From: Chimonanthus salicifolius
Taxonomy: Eukaryota > Streptophyta > Magnoliopsida > Laurales > Calycanthaceae
DNA: 64,000 bases
Direction: 5' to 3'
NCBI GenBank assembly: GCA_013350335.1
Contig: CM023536.1
Span: 44,896,314 to 44,960,313, forward strand
Positions 13,180 through 25,100 of this stretch are shown piece after piece. The translations under genes were made by a program, and so were the position numbers. The notes under the pieces were generated by a model. It had not been told where the DNA came from and ran no database searches. It was given only the letters and a program-made list of their open reading frames with translations. The first letter of the stretch is position 1. Each line of letters starts with the position of its first letter.

Positions 13180-16100
13180 CTAATGATGGCCTAGAACAAT
13201 GGAGATCAAGATCCACGAAAAGGCCAAGATGGATAGAAAGGAACCGCCTAAAAGACATGTCTGTAGGACTCGCTTCCGCTTCCTGGTGCTCAAGCAAGTG
13301 ATATAGCAGAGACACACCTCCAGAATAGATTCACCATCGAGCATAAATACCTGACAAAAGCAACCATTTGAAAGGATCTCAGAAGTCAAGTACACCTTCT
13401 GTATATGCAACAGATGCATGAATTAGAAAAGCATAAATTGAACTTTCCGATGATCAGGAATAACATTGTGTATCAATTTTTACTGTGCCAGCATATACAT
13501 GCAAGCCCCATATGCAGACATCATATACACAAAAAATGTCGATGAATTTTGACTTGGACAGGATATCAAATAATTCGTAAAGCACAACAAAGTTTGTACG
13601 ACTTGAAGATCTTTTTGGAGGCTTCTGGCAGTATCACCGACGGGGGGATTGTCTGACCAAATGACTGGTCATAATTAATCCACATCACACACAACTGGCA
13701 AGAACCAGATTAGCAGAAACAGAATGTTACATCTTCTCCAATACATTAGGAAGATAATTAACTCTACAAAGACAACAATTAAATATAAGTAGAAACATAC
13801 TGGTAAGCTGTTGAGAAGAGCGAGAGTTGCAGAGACATGGAATGTGTATGCTAACATCTTCTCCAGAATGTTAGGAAGATATGTGCTCGGACTAAAAGCC
13901 CATCGAGGCCGGTAAGCAGTTAATTGGATGGAATGTGCCTCATACAGCACATCTCCAACATAAACAAAAGTCCCTCCGCAATCGGTTGATATAAAATCAG
14001 GGTTCTCCAATTTCAGTGATGAATTGCCACCTTGCTGCAAGCACTCTGAGGAGTAAGGTCTTGAAATGTAATCTCAACCCATGTCAAACCTGGCATTTGA
14101 ACAGGCATTAAGCAGGTTCCATCCTGTCCAAAAGTAACCCATGTATGATCTCAATTATATGAAAGATTGTTATAATTCACATCAAGCCAGATTTACAACT
14201 AGCACATACACACAAGATTGAAGGCAATGACTTTTAAAACTATTGAACGAAATGACATTGTTTTTCGAGAGGTGTGAACAAAAATAAAAGATGCGATGCC
14301 CTTGGATCTCCACTATTGGTACTGGGCCACTTTGAAAAATCACTACATACCTGTGAACATGGACAAGTGCTTTGGTTCATCCCAGTTGCTAGCCATCCAT
14401 CACCACATTTCTTAAGCTTAACAACAGCATTAGCAGGCAAACACCATGTACTTCCCATTTTCTTCTTGTGAGTACTGTTGTTAGTATCATCATTCAACAG
14501 ACTAAAATTAAAGCAAGGTTCATCCTTGAATGCCATAAGCTCATCTGGACATGCGAAAAGGCCATCTACTGGCTCAACATGCATACCATCTTCCACCCAA
14601 GAACGAGGAACACAATAACCCTTCATGCCTTTGGCTGCTATATGGCTTTGGAAAGTCCCAGAGTAATTGGATTCTTTTAGTGTCTGGCCATCTAAAAGAG
14701 ACATCTTACTCATCCAGTCTTGTGGGTCATGGACTGGTGAGCCATCCAGTGACACAATCATGTCTCCATGAGTCAAATAACCGGATAATGGTGATGACGG
14801 AGCCACGTACAAAACCTTTCCAGAATAGACAATGACGAAAGAATGTTACCAAGTGACAAATAAAACTCATTAATATCCATGAAATTGCTAGAATTTGATA
14901 GTACCATGGGGTTTTCACTGTGTACATAAAGAGGAGACAAGATCAAAGGTAGAAGGAACAAGGACAACCCACAAGCTGCACAAAACTAAAGAAACACAGC
15001 TATTAATCAGTTCATTACCCAGACAATAGATAGTATAAGAACATATAGAAAACATGCATAAGAAACAATCAACAGAAAGAACCTGCATCCTAGTAGAATA
15101 CATCCAAAAAAGGAGAGAAAAGAAAGCAGCACACCGGCACACAATCACAAGATGGATGAGTGGTGAATCATGTGTTGTGTTGTACGAGGTTGTTAAAAGT
15201 GGGACCCATCAGATCAACCTACTTTTGAATTGTTTCAGTACTAAAGCTAGGTCATCCTTACTACAATAAAAGAGGGAGGGGTGTTTTTTTATCCATATAT
15301 ACACTACTACTTTAGCGTATACACTTATCAAGTGCAACCGGTTGCACCTGGTCCACTTTCCCTTTTTTTATATAAAAAAATCTTTAGACCCATTAAAACA
15401 CCAACCATACAAATTAAAATTGTACTTGATGTGCTGAGGATCATTATTACATCTTCTTTTTCATCAATTCTTTTGCTTTTGCGAAACAACTCAGTAAGCA
15501 TAGATTCATTTTCTTTTTCCTTCTCTTTTTCTCTGTCTTTTGCTGAAGGAGATGAATACCAAAAATTTCCACCTCTAAGGAATTCAGTGAGAGATCCATC
15601 AGGATTGACACGAGAATCAGGGTCCCATCGAGGATTGATCTTTTCTAGACACACATCTTCGACATCAATATTCTCATCTGGATCATGATTATTGTCCCAA
15701 TTATGCAGATCATCTTTCTTCTTAGGAAGATATTTTTCTAAAATCTGTTTAATCTTTTCTTCAAAATTAACAGATTCAACAGAAACGTCCATAGGCTCGG
15801 GAGATCTTTCACGAGCAATTTCTTTAGCAATTTTCTTGGCTAAAAGATCAGCCATGATCATTTCATTCTCGTGAGGCTTTTCATCAGGAAGTGGCATATG
15901 AATTTTTTCAGGAGGAGAGATTTGATTCAAAATTCTCTCATACGTATCATTTTCGATTTTTGGCCACCATTTTTGATAAGTGGTTTGATAGAGAGATGGA
16001 AGACCATATGAATTTTTTTCACTTCAAATTTCCATTGGAGAAAGTAAGGGATGTGAAATTTTGCAAAGAAGCGAAGAACATTAAAGACTTCACTAGGAAC

Positions 16101-19100
16101 TTTTTCTTCAACTTGGGAAAATTTGGTAAATAGATAACGGAAACTATCACGGAGAATTTTCTAAGATGCACCAAAATGAGTCCACCATCCGAATAGAAAC
16201 CAAGAAGGGAAATTGCGGTGAATAGAAATAACATCAGGACTTTCTTCTTTAAACCTGATGAACTATGAATGACTATACTGACAGTTTTGCCACATTAATG
16301 CTAACTTCCATGCATCAATATAATCCCAATAATTGAAATACTCAGTGGAATTATAGAGTTGGACAGAACATGTCATGTATAATGGACCATCCCAACCTTC
16401 TTCAGTAAGGATTTTAAGAATGGTAAATTTTAAATAGGTGATGATACCATTTGGGTTTTTGTTGTGGAAGATGAGAACACTTTTTGTCTGATGCAAAATA
16501 TTAAGATACCATTATCTGGTTTTCTTCTTGTCAGAGGAAATGCACATTATCTTCAATAGACCTTTCTTCCATAAGACAGTTTGAAGTAACAAATATTCTA
16601 TAACTAGTATAAAGATATAATTCTGATTGGCTCGAATCTTTTGTTGGTGTAAAGACCTTTTGGCTTTCTTCTTGGAGTGCCATTTTTTCTTTCCCTTTCT
16701 TCTGGCTGAGCGGGGAAGAGCCACTTGCCATTTTGTCTTCCCTGAAGGAATTCTCTAGTAAGAAAATCAGGGAGAGAATTAGTATTTCCATTAATAAATT
16801 CAATTTTGAATTCAAATACAGACAAAATAGCTTGCTACCTGGCAAATATCTGTTTGGAGACAAGATTTTTAGCATCCTTTTCTAGAATTTCTTTTGCTGC
16901 TTTGGCATCAACTCTTATAAGAAATTCTTTGTTTAACAGATCATGTTGGAATTTGGTTACACAAAGAACTATGGCAAGAACTTCGTTCTTTATTGTGGAA
17001 TATTTCTTCTGTGCATCATTCCATAACCCAGAATTGAATCGGACCAATTCTTCTTTTGAGTCATTTCTTTTTTGTAACAGGATTCCACCATATCCAATAT
17101 CTGAAGCATCAGTTTGGACTATTTTAAAAGCTTCAGGATTAGATAAACATCTACAAGGGAGATTCTTTACTCTTTCTTTGATTTTCTTCACAGCCTTAGA
17201 ATGGTTTTCAGACCAATCTTAGGATTTTTCTTCAATCTTTCTTGGATAAGTTTTCTATCCTTTGCCAAGTCTTGATAGAAAAAGGCGACATAATTCAGGC
17301 ATCCAAGAAATCTTTGCAACATATTTTTATCCTTGATTTTGTCTGGGGAATTTGTTAGCAAACTGTAAAACTCTATTAGTAGGAGTTATTTTTCTATCTT
17401 GAATTTCAAAACCAAGAAATCTGATTTTCTGTTGGAATAAATCCATTTTTCTCTTAGATAAAACTAAACCATTTTCTTTTATAATTCTCTTAAAAATACC
17501 CAAATGTTTCCAGTGTTGGGCCACAGATTCAGAAAAGATAAGGATATCATCAATATATACAATGGCAAACTGGGTATATGATGAGAATATGTTATTCATA
17601 ATGTTTTGAAATTCAGAAAGGGCATTCTTTAATCCAAATGGCATAACATTCCATTCACAATGTCCCATTGGTACAGTGAATGCGGTCTTGTACCTAACTT
17701 CTTCTTTAATCTGGATCTGCCAAAATCCTGATTTTAAATCAAACTTTGAGAATATTTTAGCATTGTTTAGCCTATTAAGCAAGTCTTGGGTATTAGGTAA
17801 AGGATACCTAATAGACTGTAAAACCTTGTTTAAAGGCTTGTAATTGATTACTAGTCTTGGAACTCCTTTTTCGATTTCAACAGCCTTTTCAACATAAAAT
17901 GCTGTGCAACTCCAAGGGGATTTACTTTTTCTGATTAATTTTTTCTTTATTAGATCACTGATTTCTTCTTGACAAAGGTTTAAATGATTTGCATCCATCT
18001 GAGATAGACGGGCCTTTATTGGAATGTCCTTTTCATCAAATCCTTTAATATAAGGTAAATTTACCATGTGTCTTTTTCTATTCCAAAACGCAGATGGTAT
18101 ATCCGAACAACATTCATCTTCAATTTGTTTTGTAAAATTTTCTAATTTTTCTTTGAATTATTTTTTCTTTAGATCTTTGCATATTTAATTTCATTTTTGA
18201 AATCTTTCACATAACTTTCTCTATTAGCAATGATTTGGTTTATCTTCTGGATTTTTGTTTCACAAGGATCATCAATACAATCAAGATTAACATCCATACC
18301 TCTGATTTTTGTAGTGATTCCCTTTGTATCTACTGAAAAAGGTTGGATTAGTAGAATAAAAGGTGATCCTAATATTACTTCATCAACAATATCAGCAGAG
18401 ATGATAAAAGGTGAAGTAATACAAACACCTTGAATGCAGACATGGACATTAGGAATCTTTCTTTCAATAGTAATGCTAGTTCCATTTGCAGCTGATACAA
18501 ATTGTTTTGATTCATCTGTAATTTCAATAGGAACAACTCCTAATCTAATAATAATTAGATCAGCTCCAGTATCGATGATAGCATTAACTATTTTCTCATA
18601 ATTTTTTATTTTAATTTTTACCTGAATTCTCCACTGTTGAAAGACACATTTTGTTGGAATAACCTCAGTAGAGGCTCTGTTGACTTCTCCTTTAATTCTT
18701 TGAACAAATTTTTCTTCATTATATTTTTCAATAGCACCTTCACTTTCTAACAAAGAAAGTCTTTCGTCTAGATCATTTTGTTTCTTTGTTAATTCAATTC
18801 TTAATTCACAAAGTTTCCCTTTTTTGGTCATTTAGTTCTCTTTGTAGATCAAAGAGGGTTAATGGTTTATTGATTGCTTGAATTTTTTCAGCTGGTTTTG
18901 GATAAAAGGGAATATCTTCATCAATTTCTTCATTTCTTTGTAGGGGTTGTGTGAAATCCATTACATCTTCTTTTTCATCATTTCCTTGGCTTTTGCGGAA
19001 TTCTTGCAGAACAACTCAGCAAACACAGAATCTTTTTCCTTTTCTTTGTCCTTAGCTGAAAGGGATGAATACCAAAATTTTCCTCCTCTGAGAAAATTAG

Positions 19101-22100
19101 TGACAGATCCATCAGGATTGACACAAGAATCAGGATCCCAACGAGAATTGATCTTCTTGAGAGACATCTTCGACATCAATATTTTCATCTGGATCATGGT
19201 TACTGTCCCAATCATGCAGATCATCTTCCTTCTTAGGAAGATATTCTTCTAAAATCTGTTTAATCTATTCTTCAAAATTAACAGATTCAACAGAAACATC
19301 CATAGGCTCGGGAGATCTTTCACTGAGCAATTTCTTTAGCAATTTTCTTGGCTAAAAGATCAGCCATGATCATTTCATTCTTATGAGGCTTTTCATCAGA
19401 GAGTGGCATATGAATTTTTTCAGGAGAGATTTGATTCAAAATTCTCTCATAAGTATCATTTTCAATTTTTGGCCACCATTTTTGATAAGTAGTTTGATAA
19501 AGAGATGGAAGACCATATGAATCTTTCTTTACTTCAAATTTCCATTGGAGGATGTAAGGGATGTGAAATTTTGCAAAGAAGCGAAGAACATTAAAGACTT
19601 CATAAGGAACTTTTTCTTCATCATATTTTTCAATAGCACCTTCACTTTCTAACCAAGAAAGTCTTTCGTCTAGATTATTTTGTTTCTTTGTTAATTCAAT
19701 TCTTAATTCACGAAGTTCCCTTTTTTGGTCATTTAGTTCTCTTTGTAGATCAGAGAGGGTTAATGGTTTATTGATCGTTTGAATTTTTTCAGCTCTGTTC
19801 ATGAGATCTATTATGAAATAACTTGGTGTGTGAAATCTTTCTTTTGCTGGTTTTTGATAAAAGGGAATATCTTCATCAATTTCTTCATTTCTTTGTAGGG
19901 GTTGTTTTGAACTTTCTGCTTCTTCTCCCACCCCCTAATTTTGAAATTTGATTTAAAAATTGAACTTTTTTTTTCTCTAGATTAGGAATATTATCAACCA
20001 TTTCAAGGAGTAATTTTTGGGGAGCAGTTAGTACACGAATGTGAAGGCCAACATCCTCGTCAGATGGTATTGACCATTCATCATCTGAATCATTCTTATC
20101 AGAATTACAAGAACAAGCTTGAAATTGTTTGATGAGTTGTACATGAGGAACATTATTTTTCTGGCTAGAGTTGTCATCTGATGAAATGGAACTATGTTCA
20201 TTTTCTTCCTCATCCTGGTGACTGGGATAATCATCTTCATTTTCCTCTGCTGAGACATCCTCTTCTTGATCTTCATAAGTGATTTTTCCGACTTTCCTTT
20301 TGGAGAATTTTTCCTTTTGACCCTTTTGACCACATGTGTAACAAGTGGGTTCCTTTATTCTTGCTTTCTTTCTGCTAGGGTAGCCTTTGGATTTTCTTCT
20401 AAATATAAAAGTTTCACGAGGTTTTTCTTTAAATTTTCTTTTATATTTATTATTTTTGTATTTATATTTCTTTGATATTTTATTTCTCCTATATGGACTG
20501 AACCTTGAATGAGATGATTTTCTTTTGGATTCGATTGTTTGGTCAAGGCCAAATTGAAAACAAAAATCTCCTAATTCTTTGTTTCCTGAATACTTTCTTG
20601 CCTTTTCAGATTGTCTACTGATTTTTAGATCAGTACAGAAGGTAATACCTACTTTGTTAATTCTCTGAACAATTCCTCCAAAGGTTAAAGCATTGTAGTT
20701 TATAGTACCATGCATTTCTTCTCTTAAAGCATTGCGCACCTTTTCAGCAAATAAATGTGGTAATCCTGAGATAAATCTTTCTTTCCATATCTCAGAATTG
20801 CAATCATTCAACTGGCAGACTTTTGATAGGAAAACATCTTTATACCAACGGAATTCACCTAAATCTTTACATCTTAAACAATGTAACTGTTGTCTATTTT
20901 TCTCTTTAATCAAGCCAATTCCTCCTGTAAATTCATTGAGGATACACAGGAGTAGGACACTGATACAATTAGGTTGTGTTTCATAGTTTTCAGGGGTCTG
21001 ACTAGTACCAGTTTCAAATTTAATGGAAGGATCAACTAGACTTCTTGTGGTTTTGTCTTTGTATATAATTCTTCCTAGTTCATCCATTTTAACAGCATTT
21101 TCTATTTCAGTTCTTTGGGCTCCTGTTAAACCATAATGCCACCATCCTCTTAATATACCATTAAATGAGGTGGTTATCATGAGGAAAATATTTTTTGGTG
21201 AGTTTCCTCTGACTTCACAGGCATTAGCATATATCATCGTGCTATGAACCATTTGGATAATTTGATATTCTGTTAATCTATCTAGATTCCATTCATATAA
21301 AGAATTTCCAGAATAAGTTATATCCATTTGATATGTATAAGGGGCTTCTTCTAGCTGTAGATCAACAGGAGTTGGTCTAGGGTAATAATTTTTTGTCACT
21401 GGTAGCTCAACCTGAGGATTCCATTTTTTCAGCCGGTTTATCAACATATTTTCGGAGGCTGAAACTCTTAATATACTTGATCCTTTTCCTCCTACATTGA
21501 GATTTTCCATTCTAGAGGTCAATTCCTTTTGTATCTCATCGATCATCTTAAATGGTCCTTCCTGCAAGATAATTCCTGAAGGTAATTGTCTAGGGACATA
21601 GACAGGATTTGCAGGAGTTTCTTCTGCATATTCTTCTTTGTATTTCTTTAGAGATGTAGGACTAAGAACAGGGCTTAATTTAATTGTTCTTTCAATTCTT
21701 TCGGTTTGTTCTCCAATGGTTAATAGGCATAGATTGGTATATTATTTTGTTCAATTACATTACCAAGACTATGGCCTAAATCTTTAGCATTTATATCGGT
21801 CTTCGTCTCAAATACAGAACTATCTTTGACAGGACAGGCATAATTCTTGGTTTCTGCCTTAGTAGTAGAAATATCAAGTTTTTTCCAAGGAGGATGAGCT
21901 TTATGGACTTCTTTTCCATCAGAGTCTTTCCAAGTTCTAGTTGTTCTTCCTATGACTTGTATTTGTTTTAGATTTTGAGTCTCTTCTTTTTTAATTTTTC
22001 CTTTTTTGAAATACTCCATAAACCAATCAAAGAAAGGTATATTTCTTTCTTCTTCATTCATTTGGTGATACCACAGTTCTCTCATTTTATCCTTTTCTTA

Positions 22101-25100
22101 TGTGTTGAAGGATTTAAAAAACCAATCCTTTAGGGGATGTTCTTTTAAATTTTTCCTTAAGAATGGCTTATCAATTTCAAATTTTTTAACTGGATTTACT
22201 TCAGATTTTGGAACTCTAATCATTCTTATAGCACTTTGAAGGAAATCACTTTCACTAGGACTGTAAGTTTTCTCAGATGATGTCCTCTTATACACTGGAT
22301 GTTCAATATCCACTTTCTTTATTTTTGAAAACTTTTTGATCCATTTCTTCCTTTTCGCTACTCTTTTGATCATCATCTATTTCTTCTAACTTAAAACTTT
22401 TCTTCCTTCCGTGTAGCTAGCAAAACTTTTTCTAGCTCTATCTATTTTTTTTCTGAAATTGATTTCAGCATTTCCATTGGGTAGTTTAATTATACTTTGT
22501 AAATCATCTGTTATTTCATTTTCTCTGGGAGCAACATCTTCTATTTGCCAATTTCCTGGTAAAATAACATCTTCCGAACTGATTACTTTGGAATAAAAAC
22601 ATTGTTGTTAAAATTTGTTTCCAAGAGTACAGTGGTCTTTTCTTTTTCAACCTTATCTCTGTAAGCAATCATGGGAAAAACGGACATCATTTATTTATAA
22701 AAGATACGATAGATAACAGCAAAAGGTTTTACTCTTAGGACTCATTTGTAATCCTTTGCTTTGGAATCCTAAAGTCGCACAATCTAGAACATCATCATCA
22801 TGTAAGTCAACTGTAATGTTTGGGAGACAGTTGAAATAAGCAGCTCCATGGCAAAGACTTGATTCTATCATAGCATAAAGAGAATCATCAAATTCATCAT
22901 GTCTTTGATCACGGACATACACACAAACAGAGGCATTTAATCCTATATGGAACAAAGGTTTGATTCCTACCTGTATCAATCCTATGTGCAGGTATTTGTA
23001 TTTGGATTTTATTTGTTCAATAATTCTTCGTTCAAGGAGTCTTATCGTCTGTTTACCTCCAGAAAGAGAAACAGTTTTTTCTACAGTTTTGATGTGATAG
23101 TCATTTCGTTCTTCGAAAGGCCCATTACTGTATATTTCTGTTATGGGCATAGCTGGCATTTTCCAATTGGAGATAGCTTGATCAAAATTTTCATACACCA
23201 TTTCTTCTGAATTTTTTGTTTTTTCTGGGTTCTCTTTTGCTAGACTAGATTGAGGAAAATTAGACATGGCAGGCTGATAGGATGAAGAGGATGAAGTAGA
23301 TCTATTAGAGGGATGCTGAAATGATTTAAACCAATTCTTAAAAAGTTTTGTGTTTCCTTTGGAGTTTTTCATATTTTGTAATATGAGTGAGGCAAGAAGA
23401 GTACCGTCAACGATTTACAGCCCTATATGCCTGAGTGCGGCTTGAAACAAGACTTACTATGTGATCACGCTCTTTGCCATCCAAACAGAATACAAAATAG
23501 GAGGAACTTAAAAAGACGACTAAAACTCTAAAAAGATTTGGATAGATCAACAAGGTTAAAAAACTTCAGATCCTTGATAATAGATTTAATTCATTTTGTA
23601 GACGAAGGCAATGTTGTTTAACAGCATCATATAAGGCTAAAAGTCTTTCATGTTGTTGTCCGACAACAGGAATATCTATTATATTCAGAATATCATTCGC
23701 CTGATTAATATCTATTTCCAAATTTCTTAAAGTAGCTTCACAATGATGGATAAATCTTACTAATTCTATTCTTCTAGTTGGCATGAAGTCAAACTCGGGA
23801 TAATAATTCTAATTCTTCATGGAGACGGTTACAGTATTCTCTTATACGATTACACATAGCTACTGTTCCAGATCTTCTAAGGATTAAAAGACGAATAACA
23901 ATAAAACATCCAGCGGCTATATTTTCATCAATTTGTCTGATTTCATTATCCAATCTTCTTAGTTGACTTTCTCTGCGTCTTAAATTATGCAATAATTCTT
24001 CTCTTCTAATATGACGAGGAGGCATATCAGATTGTCCATCATTTGTAATTTTGATTCAGTTCTGAAGACTTCTAACTGGAAAACAGCATAGGCTTGGATC
24101 AAGATAATCCTTCTGAATTCATATTGTTGGTGACGTGGATTATGCCTATGTGTACATATTTGCAAGTGTCTTCGGATGACTTCAAGATTTCTTTCAATTC
24201 TTTTCAGGATTCGAACATCAGCATTATACTTTCTTAGTAGTGATAAGCGGATCGACATGTTCTAAACAAAACAACATAATTAGACTATGAGGATAACAAT
24301 CATATAAAAGTTATGCATTACTTACAAACTGTTTACAGGCCTCCAGACAAGCTTTAGCACACTCTGAGCTTTAAACTTCAAACATAAAACTCCTATCTAA
24401 ATTTCGATGATCCTGAATAAAAGCACAAGGCTCCCTATATAGATGGAGCAAGGGTACAATAGACAAACTCTCTTCCGACCAAGAGAGGACAGCACTCAGA
24501 CTGAATAGTAAAAAGATGGTAAGAAAGATTCTTACCGACGCAAACCAACAAACCAACTTTTACAAAAGAAAATTCTCCACGTGGGAGAACAGTAAAAAGT
24601 ACAATAATTGGAACGTCTTTCACCAAAATGGGACGTGTACTGACTAACAACTTTTTTACTACACCTTATACGCATGACAGATCCTGTCTAGTTGGTATCA
24701 GAGCCAAGTTGGTTACATCTCCTTTTGGTAGGGGAAGGTATGCCAGATGTCATGCGTATAAGGTGTAGTCCAAAAGTTCCTTGTGAAGTCTTTAATGTTC
24801 TTCGCTTCTTTTCAAAATTTCACATCCCTTACATCCTCCAATGGAAATTTGAAGTAAAGAAAGATTCATATGGTCTTCCATCTCTTTATCAAACTACTTA
24901 TCAAAAATGGTGGCCAAAAATTGAAAATGATACTTATGAGAGAATTTTGAATCAAATCTCTCCTCCTGAAAAAATTCATATGCCACTCTCTGATGAAAAG
25001 CCTCATAAGAATGAAATGATCATGGTTGATCTTTTAGCCAAGAAAATTGCTAAAGAAATTGCTCAGTGAAAGATCTCCCGAGCGTATGGATGTTTCTGTT

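Noticed and set aside
13071..13315. ORFs on both strands over the last S2P exon
   Set aside because: They are other-frame shadows of 13180-13350.
14274..14835. Plus-strand ORFs of 65-94 aa
   Set aside because: They are antisense to S2P exon 8, whose minus-strand frame has clear PDZ/S2P features.
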